Part shown: positions 53,875 through 63,743 of the stretch, piece by piece
How positions within the stretch are numbered: position 1 is the stretch's first letter
Layout of the letters: each line of letters opens with the position of its first letter
Assembly (NCBI RefSeq): GCF_034044635.1
Contig: NZ_JAXCLX010000001.1
Coordinates: forward strand, 1,922,001 to 1,986,000
DNA length: 64,000 nucleotides
Direction: 5' to 3'
DNA from: Dongia rigui
Lineage (GTDB): Bacteria; Pseudomonadota; Alphaproteobacteria; Dongiales; Dongiaceae
Translations under genes and position numbers: made by a program
The notes under the pieces: model-generated
What the model was told of the DNA's origin: nothing
Databases searched by the model: none
What the model saw: only the letters and a program-made list of their open reading frames with translations

Positions 53875-53990
53875 TTGGGCTCCGAATCGGAGCCGGACAC
53901 TATCACTCGGGAATAGGCTCGGCTAGGCTGAGCCCATGTTTTTGGACTGAGATATTTCAGTGATGCCGCCGATCCAGCGAGATGAGAAAA

Positions 53991-54974
53991 ATGCGTGCTG
54001 CTTTCTATGAAAAACTGGGGCCGGCACGTGAGGTTCTGCAGGTCGCCGAGATGCCCGAACCAGAGCCCCAGGCCGGCGAGGTGCGGGTGCGGATCGCCAC
54101 ATCCGGTGTCAACCCGTCGGACGTCAAGATGCGGATGGGAACGGGCAGCGCCGCCAACCAATACCCGCGCACGATTCCGCATAGCGATGGCGCCGGGACG
54201 ATCGACGCCGTTGGCCAGGGCGTGCCTGCGTCACGCATCGGCGAACGCGTCTGGCTGTGGAATGCGCGCTGGAACCGCGCCTTCGGCACGGCGGCGGAAT
54301 TCGTGACGCTGCCGACCGAACAGGCGGTAGCACTGCTGGACAGTACAGATTTTGCAGCGGGCGCGTGTTTTGGCATTCCCGCCCTGACCGCGTGGCAAGC
54401 GGTTGAGACCGATGGCGGTGTGGCGCCGGGGCAATGGGTGCTGGTGAATGGCGGTGCCGGTGCCGTCGGTCATTACGCGGTGCAGATGGCGGTCCTGAAA
54501 GGCGCCCGGGTCATCACCACCGTGAGTTCCGCCGCCAAGGGTGCACATGCCAAGGCTGCCGGGGCCGAGGTCGTTATCGACCGCAAGCAGGAAGACGTCC
54601 CGTCGCGGATAAAAGCCGTGACCGGCGGCAAGGGCGTCGCCCGCGCGATCGAGGTGGATTTCTCCGGCAACATCGCCTGGCTGCCGGAGGTGATGGCGGA
54701 TTATGGCTTGATCGCCATCTATGGATCGAGTGCGCGCGAGGCACCGGTGCAGTTCGGTCCCTCGATCTTGGGCAATATCGGCTATCGTTTTTTCATCGTC
54801 TATAACCAGCCACTGGCCTTGCGCCACCGCGCCATCGCGGCGCTGACCGAGCTGCTGGCCGCAAAAAAGCTGCAACACAGCATTGCCGCGACCTATCCGC
54901 TCAGCCAGATCGCCGCCGCACATGAGGCGGTAGAGCGCGGCACGGCCATGGGCAATGTGGTGATCGCGCTTTAG
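53991..54974 (+). CDS. MDR-family NADPH:quinone oxidoreductase-like protein
   Basis: 327 residues from the ATG at 53991, which opens MRAAFYEKLGPAREVLQV as in quinone reductase relatives; another ATG lies three codons upstream. GroES-like N-terminal domain (GEVRVRIATSGVNPSDVKMR, PRTIPHSDGAGTIDAVG) and Rossmann domain (GQWVLVNGGAGAVGHYAVQMAVLKGARVITTVSS). Zinc-ligand cysteines are absent, so it is a zinc-free quinone or enone reductase. It is followed 12 bases later by ppk2, with which it may be cotranscribed. Confidence 0.88.
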   Translation: MRAAFYEKLGPAREVLQVAEMPEPEPQAGEVRVRIATSGVNPSDVKMRMGTGSAANQYPRTIPHSDGAGTIDAVGQGVPASRIGERVWLWNARWNRAFGTAAEFVTLPTEQAVALLDSTDFAAGACFGIPALTAWQAVETDGGVAPGQWVLVNGGAGAVGHYAVQMAVLKGARVITTVSSAAKGAHAKAAGAEVVIDRKQEDVPSRIKAVTGGKGVARAIEVDFSGNIAWLPEVMADYGLIAIYGSSAREAPVQFGPSILGNIGYRFFIVYNQPLALRHRAIAALTELLAAKKLQHSIAATYPLSQIAAAHEAVERGTAMGNVVIAL

Positions 54975-54986
54975 AAGGAGCTGCGC

Positions 54987-55925
54987 ATGGGCGACGCCAA
55001 GAACAATGGACGCAAGGCGCTGGGCGATCTCATCGCGCCTTACCGCGTCACCAGCGGCAAGGGCTTTCGCCTCAAGGACTATGCAACGGCGCCGGGCAAT
55101 GGGGCCGCCGATAAGGATCGCAACGAAGAACTGCTGAAAGAGTGCAGCAAGCACCTGTCCAGCTTGCAGGAGCGCTTGCACGCGGAGGGCCGCTGGTCGC
55201 TGCTGCTGATCCTTCAAGGCATGGACGCCTCGGGCAAGGACGGCGCCATCAAGAACGTGATGTCGGGCGTGGACCCGCAAGGCGTCGACGTCACCTCGTT
55301 CAAGGCGCCGGCGGGGGCCGAGTTGGAACATGATTTTCTGTGGCGCTGTTCGGCGGTGCTGCCGCGGCGCGGGCGCATCGGCATCTTCAACCGCTCTTAT
55401 TACGAAGAAGTGGTGGCGGTACGCGTCTATCCGCAATTTCTGGATGGCCAGCGCCTGCCCAAGAAGCTGATCACCAAGGACATCTGGGACGAGCGCCTGG
55501 GCGACATCACGCATTATGAAAACTATCTGGCGCGCAACGGCACGGTGCTGCGCAAGATCTTCCTCAACATCTCGCGCGAGGAGCAGAAGAAGCGATTGCT
55601 GGCGCGGGTCGAGGACCCTGACAAAATGTGGAAGTTCTCGCCCGACGATCTCAGGGACCGGCAGCGCTGGCCCGATTTCATGTCGGCCTATGAAGATGCC
55701 ATCAAGGCGACGGCCAGCAAGACATCGCCCTGGTATGTCGTGCCGGCAGACGACAAACCCTTTGCGCGGCTGGTTGTGGCGCGCATCGCGGTCGAGGCGT
55801 TGACGGAACTCAGTCTCGCTTTCCCGACAGTGGGCGCCGAGAAAGCGGCAGCCGCCAAGGAAGCGGCCGCCAAACTGGCAGCAGAAGGAGATCTAGGAAA
55901 GAACTCCTCGAAAAAGAAGGGCTGA
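54987..55925 (+). CDS. ppk2: Polyphosphate kinase 2 family protein
   Basis: 312 residues preceded by a strong GAAGGAG ribosome site. Walker A GMDASGKDG near residue 75, the lid/Walker B region GRIGIFNRSYYEEVVAVRVYPQFL and WKFSPDDLRDRQRWPDF are PPK2 hallmarks, and NRSYYE with KLITKDIWDERL points towards the class III branch that can phosphorylate both AMP and ADP. It uses polyphosphate to make nucleoside di- or triphosphates. The C-terminus is a Lys/Ala-rich tail (AAAKEAAAKLAAEGDLGKNSSKKKG). Confidence 0.92.
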   Translation: MGDAKNNGRKALGDLIAPYRVTSGKGFRLKDYATAPGNGAADKDRNEELLKECSKHLSSLQERLHAEGRWSLLLILQGMDASGKDGAIKNVMSGVDPQGVDVTSFKAPAGAELEHDFLWRCSAVLPRRGRIGIFNRSYYEEVVAVRVYPQFLDGQRLPKKLITKDIWDERLGDITHYENYLARNGTVLRKIFLNISREEQKKRLLARVEDPDKMWKFSPDDLRDRQRWPDFMSAYEDAIKATASKTSPWYVVPADDKPFARLVVARIAVEALTELSLAFPTVGAEKAAAAKEAAAKLAAEGDLGKNSSKKKG

Positions 55926-56064
55926 GTATTGGCGCGGCGCCCCACCAATATCGCGCCCGTTAATATTACTTTGACCAGATCTTCGGGAATTCTTGCTAAT
56001 TAACTACAATCTCTGGAATCTGTTCGGGATTCATGGTTAACTTCCCAATCTCTGGGGGAGTATC

Positions 56065-57288
56065 ATGGATTTGGATGTCCTGCGGGCAACTTTGGTCGCC
56101 CATCGCCGCTGGCTGCGGCAGGAACGCGGCGGCAAGCGCGGCGACCTGTCCCTGGTCGTGCTGGAAAATTTCGGCCTGCCCGGCGTGGTGCTGTCGCGCG
56201 CCAAGCTGACCGGCGTACAGATCCTCAATTCCAACCTCAGTGACGCCAAGCTCGACGAGGTGGATTTCTTTGCCGCCAACCTGGCCGGCAGCATCCTGCT
56301 GCGCGCCGATTGCCGTGGCAGCGATTTTCGCGGTGCGCATCTGCAAGGGACCGATTTCAGCGAGGCGATGCTGACCGGTGCCGATTTCCGCGACGGCTCG
56401 CTGATGGTCAATATCGGTGGCAACACGGCGCCAGCGGCACGCGCCAGCGTCACGACGGCGCAGAACGGCACCGGCATGACGCGCGCCAATCTGGAAGGGG
56501 CGAAGCTTCATGCCTCGGTCGTGCGCAAGGCGGATTTGTCCGGTGCGATCCTGCGCAATGCCGATCTCTCCCAGGCCGACTTCACCGGCTCGTCGCTGAA
56601 GGATGCCGATCTTCGGGGCGCCAACATGCAGGGTTGCAATCTCACCGGCGCCTTTCTCAACCGCGCCGCCATCGAGGGTGCCAAGCTCGATGGCGCGATC
56701 CTCAAGGATGCCAACATCTTCGGCGTCGAGATCGAGAAAGCGTCCTATACCCAACTCGATCTTTCCGAAGCGATCGCGGTCGACGATTCAGCCGAGGCCG
56801 CGATGAAGATCAGCGACATGGTGATGGCGCATGAGCAATGGGTCGAAAGCTCCGGCGCCACAGGCGCGCGCGGTGATTTTTCCGCCATGGATCTTTCCGG
56901 CGTCGACTTCACCGGCCGTAATCTCAGCGCGGCACTGTTCGTGCACACGCGGTTGCGATCGACGAAATTCGTCAAGGCGATCCTGGACCTCACCGATTTC
57001 AGCCATGCGGATCTGACCGGCGCCGATATGTCGAAGGCGGATCTGCGCGGCGCCAATTTGACTGAAGCCGTGCTGCGGCGAACGAATTTCAGCAATGCGG
57101 ATTTGAAGATGCAGACAGCGCATCTGCCCAATGGCATGACGCGCGAGTTTCCAGTGACCTTGCGCGGCTGCCGCTTTGCCGAAACCAATTTCACCGGCGT
57201 CGAATGCGACCGCCTGAAGACCAATGGCGAAAAGCCCGCCGGCATTATCGCCGCCGATACGTTCAAGGCCTTGTTCGTCGCCGCCTAA
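56065..57288 (+). CDS. Pentapeptide-repeat protein with two helical leaders
   Basis: 407 residues, preceded by GGGGGAG. Two blocks each begin with a helix carrying H-x-x-W (AHRRWLRQERGGKRGDLSLVVL at about 11-32; AHEQWVESSGATGARGDFSAMDL at about 253-275) and continue with right-handed pentapeptide beta-helix strands A(D/N)LxG (ADLSGAILRNADLSQADFTG, ADLTGADMSKADLRGANLTE). This is an internal duplication. Some pentapeptide proteins mimic DNA and act on gyrase, but most are of unknown function. It directly precedes a cyclase gene on the same strand, suggesting a shared unit. Confidence 0.85.
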   Translation: MDLDVLRATLVAHRRWLRQERGGKRGDLSLVVLENFGLPGVVLSRAKLTGVQILNSNLSDAKLDEVDFFAANLAGSILLRADCRGSDFRGAHLQGTDFSEAMLTGADFRDGSLMVNIGGNTAPAARASVTTAQNGTGMTRANLEGAKLHASVVRKADLSGAILRNADLSQADFTGSSLKDADLRGANMQGCNLTGAFLNRAAIEGAKLDGAILKDANIFGVEIEKASYTQLDLSEAIAVDDSAEAAMKISDMVMAHEQWVESSGATGARGDFSAMDLSGVDFTGRNLSAALFVHTRLRSTKFVKAILDLTDFSHADLTGADMSKADLRGANLTEAVLRRTNFSNADLKMQTAHLPNGMTREFPVTLRGCRFAETNFTGVECDRLKTNGEKPAGIIAADTFKALFVAA

Positions 57289-57374
57289 AACCACGCGCTT
57301 GATCAAGCGGTGATCCAAGCCGGATAATGGGGCGTAATTTCCCTCGTGATCATTGACGGAGCGGCCGGGTCCTG

Positions 57375-59186
57375 ATGACAAGCGGCGCTAGGCAACAGAG
57401 TTGGACCTGGTCCTTCAAGAATCCGCCGCAGGCGATCTGGCCGCTCCTGGCAGACACGGCACGCTTCAACGAAGCGGCGAAGCTACCGCGCCACCGCATC
57501 ACCGAGATTCCGCAAGCCGATGGCAGCGTCGCCTATTTGGGCGACGTGAAGTTGGGGCCGTTCGATCTTAAATGGCAGGAGCGGCCGGTCAATTGGGTGA
57601 GCGAACAGTTCTTCGAACATATTCGCGATTTTTCCAGCGGGCCGGTCGGGCTCCTTGGTGCGCGTTTCGAGCTGAAGGCCGATCCCGCGACCGGCGGCTC
57701 CGTCGGCACCTACACGCTGCAAGCAGAGGCGCGTAACTGGATCGGCCGCTTGATCCTGGGGCGTCGGTTCTTCGATTCCTCCGGCACGACTTTCGGCAGG
57801 CTGGCCGCCGAAGCCGATCGCTTTGCCGCTGGCGAGACGCCGAACGTCTTTGCGACCTATGCCGCACCGCCAGTGGCTGCCGACCTAGCCGCCAAAGTGG
57901 CGCGGATCGTGGCCGAGATCGAGGCCACACCCAACGGGCACGGCCTCGCGCAACGGCTTGCCGATCATGTGCTGCAGGCGCAGGAGGTCGATCTGTGGCA
58001 CATCCGCCCGATCGGCCTTGCACGGCATTGGGGTGTTCCTGAACGCCATGCGATCGAGCTGTGCCTGCAGGCGGTGAAGGCCGGGCTGCTGGAGCTGCGC
58101 TGGGACCTGCTATGCCCGCGCTGCCGCGTCGCCAAGGCCTGGGCGGGCGGGCTCGACCGCTTGCCCACAGGCGCGCATTGCACCTCCTGCAACATCGATT
58201 ACGACCGCGATTTCTCGCAGAATGTCGAGGCGAGCTTCCGGCCGGCGGCCGGTATCCGGTCGCTGGAATCAGGCGAATACTGCATGTGGGGACCGATGTC
58301 GGTGCCGCATGTGAAAGCACAGATTCACCTGGTACCTGGCGAGACGCGCGACCTGCCGGGTTATCTGCCGCCCGGCCCCTATCGCCTGCGCACATTGGCG
58401 CCGGGCCCCGCCATCGATATCGAGCATGACGGGGCGCATTTCCCAGCGCTGGTCATTGCCGGAGACAGCATCCGCGCCGGCGACGCACTGCCCCCGGGCA
58501 GCCTGCGCTTTGCCAACAAATCCGCCCGGCCGCACAACGCCATCATCGAGAGCCGGCATTGGGTGGCCGATTGCCTCACTGCCGACCGGGTCACCGCCTT
58601 GCAGGCTTTCCGCGACCTCTTTTCAGAGGATGTGCTGCGGCCCGGCGATGAGGTATCGGTGGGGCGCGTGACGCTGCTCTTTTCCGATTTGAAGGCGTCG
58701 ACGGCGCTCTATCAGCAGATCGGCGATGCCGCCGCCTATCATCTGGTGCGCGATCACTTCGCTTTCATGACCGAGATCATCCGCGAACATGACGGTGCCG
58801 TTGTGAAGACCATCGGCGATGCGGTGATGGCGGCATTTGCGCGGCCCCAGGATGCCGTCGCGGCGGCGTTGGCGATCCAGCAGCGTATCGGTCGCACGGA
58901 AACCAGGGCCGGCGGCCCCATCGTGATCAAGCTGGGGCTGCACCAGGGCCCGACCATCGCCGTGACGCTCAACGACCGGCTCGATTATTTCGGCTCCACC
59001 GTCAACATGGCAGCAAGACTGCAGGGCCAGGCGCGGGGGGGCGATATCGTGCTGTCGGACGAGATGCGCCACGACCCCAGCGTGGCGCCGGCACTGGCCG
59101 GTATGAGCCTGGCCGAGGAGCAAGCAACACTCAAAGGCTTTGCCGCCCCGCTCACCTTCTACCGCCTCACCCCTTCGGCCAGCTGA
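57375..59186 (+). CDS. SRPBCC/DUF5939-adenylate cyclase fusion (class III)
   Basis: 603 residues. Residues about 10-160 look like an SRPBCC (START-like) ligand-binding domain, followed by a DUF5939-like region with four cysteines that could bind zinc (LCPRCRVAKAW ... HCTSCNIDYD), then a linker and a class III nucleotide cyclase domain (about 425-590). The two metal-binding Asp residues are present: D438 in LLFSDLKAST and D482 in VKTIGDAVMAAF; the transition-state region is YFGSTVNMAARLQG. It probably makes cAMP in response to a hydrophobic ligand. No membrane span. Confidence 0.88.
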   Translation: MTSGARQQSWTWSFKNPPQAIWPLLADTARFNEAAKLPRHRITEIPQADGSVAYLGDVKLGPFDLKWQERPVNWVSEQFFEHIRDFSSGPVGLLGARFELKADPATGGSVGTYTLQAEARNWIGRLILGRRFFDSSGTTFGRLAAEADRFAAGETPNVFATYAAPPVAADLAAKVARIVAEIEATPNGHGLAQRLADHVLQAQEVDLWHIRPIGLARHWGVPERHAIELCLQAVKAGLLELRWDLLCPRCRVAKAWAGGLDRLPTGAHCTSCNIDYDRDFSQNVEASFRPAAGIRSLESGEYCMWGPMSVPHVKAQIHLVPGETRDLPGYLPPGPYRLRTLAPGPAIDIEHDGAHFPALVIAGDSIRAGDALPPGSLRFANKSARPHNAIIESRHWVADCLTADRVTALQAFRDLFSEDVLRPGDEVSVGRVTLLFSDLKASTALYQQIGDAAAYHLVRDHFAFMTEIIREHDGAVVKTIGDAVMAAFARPQDAVAAALAIQQRIGRTETRAGGPIVIKLGLHQGPTIAVTLNDRLDYFGSTVNMAARLQGQARGGDIVLSDEMRHDPSVAPALAGMSLAEEQATLKGFAAPLTFYRLTPSAS

Positions 59187-59276
59187 TCCCGCCGTCAGTC
59201 GAATTTTAACCATACCTGATTGGCTCTCCGGCGCCATCCGCTTGACTTTGCGGGGCTTTTTGGCCCATGAGGAATC

Positions 59277-59789
59277 ATGACTGCGACACCTGTTCAGCCG
59301 GATTCCGAGGCCGACCGGCGCTACCGCGAACTTTCCGCGCGCGCGGCGGGGTCGAACGTCAATGAGACGTCGCTGCTCGCCACCGACTATCTCAACCACA
59401 TCAACGAAGTCATCATGCTGCTCGAGATCGTGCCGGATGCGCCGGAATGCCTCGATGATTGCAAGGCCTGGCAGCCGCTGGACTATGCCGAGCATTTCAA
59501 GAATTCGGGGATTGCGGATAAGGAGCTGGCGATCGAGGCCTATCCCTTCTCGCCGCCGCAATTCAAGGAACCCTTCGACCGACTGGTGCGCGAAATGAAC
59601 CGGCTGGTCGAGATCTCGATCAAGCGGCTCGAACTGGTGCTCGCGGAAGGAAACGAGGACCAGGCACGACATGTCGCCGCCCGCGCCTCGCAAAACCTGC
59701 AGGACCTCATCGGCCAGGCCTCGGCCGTGATCCACGGCGACGAGCATGTCGTCGACCAGGCCCAGATCGACGCGTTGATGGATCTCTGA
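59277..59789 (+). CDS. Conserved-looking protein of unknown function
   Basis: 170 residues with a TGAGGAAT ribosome site before the ATG. Predicted largely helical (LLATDYLNHINEVIMLLEIVPDAPECLDDCKAW, FDRLVREMNRLVEISIKRLELVLAEG, LQDLIGQASAVIHGDEHVVDQAQIDALMDL). I cannot place it in a characterised family. It follows the cyclase gene after 90 bases in the same direction and may be part of the same unit. Confidence 0.7.
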   Translation: MTATPVQPDSEADRRYRELSARAAGSNVNETSLLATDYLNHINEVIMLLEIVPDAPECLDDCKAWQPLDYAEHFKNSGIADKELAIEAYPFSPPQFKEPFDRLVREMNRLVEISIKRLELVLAEGNEDQARHVAARASQNLQDLIGQASAVIHGDEHVVDQAQIDALMDL

Positions 59790-59842
59790 GCCGACAATAC
59801 GGCGCGCGGGGTTGAAGCGCACTCGATCTTCCCCAAGTAAGT

Positions 59843-59921
59843 CGTCATGCCTGGGCTTTACCCGGGCATCCATTCTATCCACGCAGTCAGTGGATGCCCG
59901 GGACTTCGCCCGGGCATGACG
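59843..59921. repeat. GTCATGCCCGGG palindromic intergenic repeat
   Basis: CGTCATGCCTGGGC at the left and GCCCGGGCATGACG at the right are inverted, with an inner inverted pair CCCGGGCATCCA/TGGATGCCCGGG, forming a long hairpin of about 79 bases. This is a common form of intergenic palindrome in alphaproteobacteria. It ends 27 bases before the next start codon. Confidence 0.8.
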
Positions 59922-59948
59922 GCGATTTTGTTGGAGGGAAAGAGCCAC

Positions 59949-61004
59949 ATGCATCGCCTGCTGCTTGCCGCCTTCGCTATCGTCGCCTTCGCCCTGCCGG
60001 CTCATGCTCAAAACGCCCCCTTTAATGTCGCGACCCTCAGCGATGGCCTCGAGCATCCCTGGACCATCGCCGTCATGCCGGGCAGTCGTCTGCTGGTGAC
60101 GGAACGGCCGGGGCGGCTGCAGATCATTGATGCGAAGACGGGGCAGAAACGCGTGGTTGGCGGCATGCCGGAAGTGCGGGCCGAGAGCGAAGCCGGCGCT
60201 TTGGGCCTGGCGCTCGATGCCGATTTCGCAAAGACCGGGCGGCTCTATCTCTGCTATTCGACCGGCTGGACCCTGTCGCCCGGCAATCGCCTCTCCGCCT
60301 TCACGCTCAAAGATTATCAGTTGCGGGGCGAACAGGTGCTGCTCGACGATCTGCCCGGCGCCAAATGGCACAATGGCTGCCGCATCGCCGTTTCACCGGA
60401 TGGGCATCTCTTTGCCAGCATGGGCGACGCGATATCGGCCGATGGCGCCCAAGACATCCAGCAGCTGCGCGGCAAGATCTTTCGCCTGACGCGCGATGGC
60501 AATGTGCCCAGCGACAATCCCTTTCCCGGCTCGCCCGTCTGGAGTTATGGCCACCGCAATCCGCAAGGCCTGGCCTTTCGGCCCAAGGACGGTGCGCTGT
60601 GGTCGACCGAGCATGGGCCGGACACGCAGGACGAAGTGAACCGCATCGAGAAGGGTGGCAATTACGGCTGGCCCCTGTGCCGCGGTGTCAACGCCTGCGG
60701 GGACCTCGCCCAGTATCATCCGGCGGTCGCCGAATTCGATGCCACCGACACGATTGCGATTTCCGATCTCATTTTCTATCGCGGCACGGCGTTTCCCGAT
60801 TGGCAGGGCGATATCCTGTTCGTCAGCTTGAAGACAGGACGGCTCTATCACCTCGACATGGATGGCGACGGCGTGCGCCGCACGGAAATACTGATCGACG
60901 GCGATTTCGGCCGCTTGCGCGACATTGCGGAAGGTTCCGATGGCACACTCTATCTCGCCACCGATAATGGCGAGGACCGCATCCTGCACCTGACGCCGCG
61001 GTGA
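59949..61004 (+). CDS. PQQ-dependent aldose-type sugar dehydrogenase
   Basis: 351 residues from the ATG at 59949 (GGAGGGAAAG upstream), with a signal peptide (MHRLLLAAFAIVAFALPAHAQ). The soluble glucose-dehydrogenase-type beta-propeller is marked by LEHPWTIAVMPGSRLLVTERPGRL, AKWHNGCRIAVSPDGHLFASMGD, WSYGHRNPQGLAFRPKDGALWSTEHGPDTQDEVNRIEKGGNYGWP and FYRGTAFPDWQGDILFVSLKTGRL, as in YliI/Asd. It oxidises aldoses in the periplasm using PQQ. No PQQ-synthesis genes are in the window. Confidence 0.9.
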   Translation: MHRLLLAAFAIVAFALPAHAQNAPFNVATLSDGLEHPWTIAVMPGSRLLVTERPGRLQIIDAKTGQKRVVGGMPEVRAESEAGALGLALDADFAKTGRLYLCYSTGWTLSPGNRLSAFTLKDYQLRGEQVLLDDLPGAKWHNGCRIAVSPDGHLFASMGDAISADGAQDIQQLRGKIFRLTRDGNVPSDNPFPGSPVWSYGHRNPQGLAFRPKDGALWSTEHGPDTQDEVNRIEKGGNYGWPLCRGVNACGDLAQYHPAVAEFDATDTIAISDLIFYRGTAFPDWQGDILFVSLKTGRLYHLDMDGDGVRRTEILIDGDFGRLRDIAEGSDGTLYLATDNGEDRILHLTPR

Positions 61005-61103
61005 AATCCGGCCGGCGTTCTGGACTCTGTCGCTTTCCGTCTGCTAACGTGGCCAAAATGCTGCACTGCAAAAGGTGCGCTGCGTTCGGGTGGAGGGACA
61101 AAG

Positions 61104-63257
61104 ATGGCTGATTTTCCGAAGAAATCGCTGGGCGATTGGCAGAAACTCGCTGCCCAGGACCTCAAAGGCGCCAACCCTGACACGCTGAACCGCGAGACGC
61201 CCGAAGGCATCGCCCTCAAGGCGCTCTATACCGAGGCCGATCTCGAAGGTCTGGAAACCATCGGCACCCTGCCCGGCTTCGCGCCCTATACGCGCGGACC
61301 GCGCGCCACGATGTATGCCAACCGTCCCTGGACCATCCGCCAATATGCCGGCTTCTCGACGGCCGAGGATTCCAACGCCTTCTACCGCGAGAATTTGAAG
61401 CGCGGGCAGATGGGCCTATCCGTCGCTTTCGACCTCGCCACCCATCGCGGCTATGACAGCGACCATCCGCGCGTGGTGGGCGATGTGGGAAAGGCCGGTG
61501 TCGCCATCGATTCCGTCGAGGACATGAAGATCCTGTTCGACGGCATTCCCTTGGACAAGATGTCGGTCAGCATGACCATGAACGGCGCGGTGCTGCCCGT
61601 TCTCGCCGCCTTCATCGTCGCGGGCGAAGAGCAAGGGGTGCCGGCGGCGAAACTCAGCGGCACGATCCAGAACGACATCCTCAAGGAGTTCATGGTCCGC
61701 AACACCTATATCTATCCGCCCAGCCCCTCGATGCGGATCGTCGCGGACATCATCGAATACACCGCGCACCACATGCCGAAATTCAATTCGATCTCGATCA
61801 GCGGCTATCACATGCAGGAAGCCGGCGCCAATGCGGTGCAGGAGCTGGCCTTCACGCTGGCCGACGGGCTTGAATATGTGCGTGCCGCCTTGTCAAAGGG
61901 CTTGAAGGTCGACGAATTTGCCCCGCGCCTCTCCTTCTTCTTCGCCATCGGCATGAACTTCTTCATGGAGATAGCGAAGCTCCGCGCCGCGCGCTATCTG
62001 TGGGCCAAGCTCATGCAGCAGTTCGACCCCAAGGATCCGCAGAGCTCGGCCCTGCGCACGCATTGCCAAACGTCCGGCGTCTCGCTGCAGGAGCAGGACC
62101 CCTACAACAACGTCATCCGCACCACGATCGAGGCAATGGCGGCGGTGCTGGGCGGCACACAGTCGCTGCACACCAATGCGCTGGATGAAGCAATCGCTTT
62201 GCCGACGCCCTTTTCGGCCCATATCGCCCGCAACACGCAGCTGGTCATCCAGGAAGAAAGCGGCATTCCCGCCGTGATCGATCCTCTGGGCGGCAGCTAT
62301 TATGTCGAGCACCTCACCGCCAGCCTGGTGGCTGCTGCCGAGAAACTCATCGCAGAGGTTGAAGGCCTGGGCGGCATGACCAAGGCGGTCGAGAGTGGCA
62401 TGCCCAAGCTGCGCATCGAAGAAGCGGCGGCCAAGCGCCAGGCGCGGGTCGACCGGGCCGAAGATATCATCGTCGGCGTCAACAAGTATCAGCCGCGCGA
62501 AGCGACACAGGTCGACGTGCTCGACATCGACAACAGCAAGGTGCGCGAACAACAGATCGCGCGCCTCAATGCGATGAAGGCACAGCGCGATGGTGCGAAG
62601 GCGCAAGCCGCACTCGATGCGCTGCGTCAAGCGGCCAAGGACGGCACCGGCAATCTTCTGGCCCTCAGCGTCGCTGCCATGCGCGCGCGCTGCTCGGTGG
62701 GCGAAGTGTCGTCGGCGCTGGAAGACGTGTTCACCCGCCACAAGGCCGAAGTGCGCTCGATCGCCGGCGTCTATGGCGCCGCCTATCGCGACGATCCCGA
62801 TTTCGCGGCGATCCAATCCCATGTGAAGGAATTCGCCGCCGCCGAAGGCCGCCGCCCGCGCATGCTGGTGGTGAAGCTGGGACAGGACGGCCATGACCGC
62901 GGCGCCAAGATCATCGCCACCGCCTTTGCCGATCTCGGCTTCGATGTCGATGTCGGGCCGTTGTTCCAGACACCGCAGGAGGCGGCGCGCCAGGCGATCG
63001 AGAACGACGTCCATGTCGTCGGCGTCTCGTCACAGGCGGCGGGGCACAAGACGCTGGTGCCGCAATTGATCGCGGCGCTGAAGGAGCAGGGCGCCGCCGA
63101 CATTCGGGTCATCTGCGGTGGCGTTATCCCGGCGCAGGATTACGGCGCCTTGCGTGATGCCGGTGTCGCGGCGATTTTCGGTCCTGGCACCAATATCCCG
63201 AAAGCGGCGGCGGAAGTTCTCGGACTTATCCATAAATCCGGCAGCAAGGCAGCCTGA
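61104..63257 (+). CDS. scpA: Methylmalonyl-CoA mutase, single-chain
   Basis: 717-residue B12-dependent enzyme converting methylmalonyl-CoA and succinyl-CoA in propionate metabolism. The substrate barrel contains [29 protein letters not shown] and [19 protein letters not shown], then [27 protein letters not shown]. The C-terminal cobalamin domain carries the DxHxxG motif in [27 protein letters not shown], with [12 protein letters not shown] and [13 protein letters not shown] further on. It starts 99 bases after the sugar-dehydrogenase gene with a clear GGAGGG site. The chaperone meaB is not in view. Confidence 0.96.
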   Translation: MADFPKKSLGDWQKLAAQDLKGANPDTLNRETPEGIALKALYTEADLEGLETIGTLPGFAPYTRGPRATMYANRPWTIRQYAGFSTAEDSNAFYRENLKRGQMGLSVAFDLATHRGYDSDHPRVVGDVGKAGVAIDSVEDMKILFDGIPLDKMSVSMTMNGAVLPVLAAFIVAGEEQGVPAAKLSGTIQNDILKEFMVRNTYIYPPSPSMRIVADIIEYTAHHMPKFNSISISGYHMQEAGANAVQELAFTLADGLEYVRAALSKGLKVDEFAPRLSFFFAIGMNFFMEIAKLRAARYLWAKLMQQFDPKDPQSSALRTHCQTSGVSLQEQDPYNNVIRTTIEAMAAVLGGTQSLHTNALDEAIALPTPFSAHIARNTQLVIQEESGIPAVIDPLGGSYYVEHLTASLVAAAEKLIAEVEGLGGMTKAVESGMPKLRIEEAAAKRQARVDRAEDIIVGVNKYQPREATQVDVLDIDNSKVREQQIARLNAMKAQRDGAKAQAALDALRQAAKDGTGNLLALSVAAMRARCSVGEVSSALEDVFTRHKAEVRSIAGVYGAAYRDDPDFAAIQSHVKEFAAAEGRRPRMLVVKLGQDGHDRGAKIIATAFADLGFDVDVGPLFQTPQEAARQAIENDVHVVGVSSQAAGHKTLVPQLIAALKEQGAADIRVICGGVIPAQDYGALRDAGVAAIFGPGTNIPKAAAEVLGLIHKSGSKAA

Positions 63258-63392
63258 ACCCCAGCCTAACCTCTTGATTTTCAGCCTCGACGGAACGTGA
63301 TTGGAGCCTTTCGCAGGCAGCGCCATTTCTCATCGTGAGAACTTTGTGTCGGGGCCGCCATTGGCAGGGCCCCTCAATGATGAGGGACGGTC

Positions 63393-63743
63393 ATGTCGCT
63401 GAAGAAAATCGCCGCAATTGCAGCTGCCATGCTGGCGGCCGCCAGCCTTCTGGCTGCCGTCCCGACCGAGGCCAAGCAGCCCAAGAAGGTGAAACCGCCA
63501 TTTGCGCTGACTGAGATCGACCGCAATGGCGATCGGAACATTTCCGCCAAGGAATGGAACTGGGCCGAGAAGCACGGCTATGACCGCCTCACCAGGCAGG
63601 GTAGCCAGGTAACGCGCAAGACCTACCAGGCCCATGTGAACCGTTATTACAGCTATGTCGATTGGCGCGACGATCACGCCGGCGCCACCTGGTACGGCCA
63701 TAAGACCGGCGGCACCGCGCCCTGGGAGCTGGACCACCGCTAA
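63393..63743 (+). CDS. Small exported EF-hand protein
   Basis: 116 residues with a GAGGGACGG ribosome site, a signal peptide (MSLKKIAAIAAAMLAAASLLAAVPTEA) and one EF-hand-like loop, DRNGDRNISAKEW, which supplies the usual D-x-D/N-x-D pattern and a terminal Glu. The rest is basic and aromatic (YQAHVNRYYSYVDWRDDHAGATWYG). Probably a periplasmic calcium-binding protein; no partner is visible. Confidence 0.75.
   Translation: MSLKKIAAIAAAMLAAASLLAAVPTEAKQPKKVKPPFALTEIDRNGDRNISAKEWNWAEKHGYDRLTRQGSQVTRKTYQAHVNRYYSYVDWRDDHAGATWYGHKTGGTAPWELDHR

Noticed and set aside
54231-55514. 427-codon minus-strand open frame across the MDR and ppk2 genes
   Set aside because: Antisense shadow; both plus-strand genes are complete with ribosome sites.
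58623-60371. 582-codon minus-strand open frame across the cyclase, unknown protein and sugar dehydrogenase
   Set aside because: It runs antisense through three well-supported genes and an intergenic palindrome.
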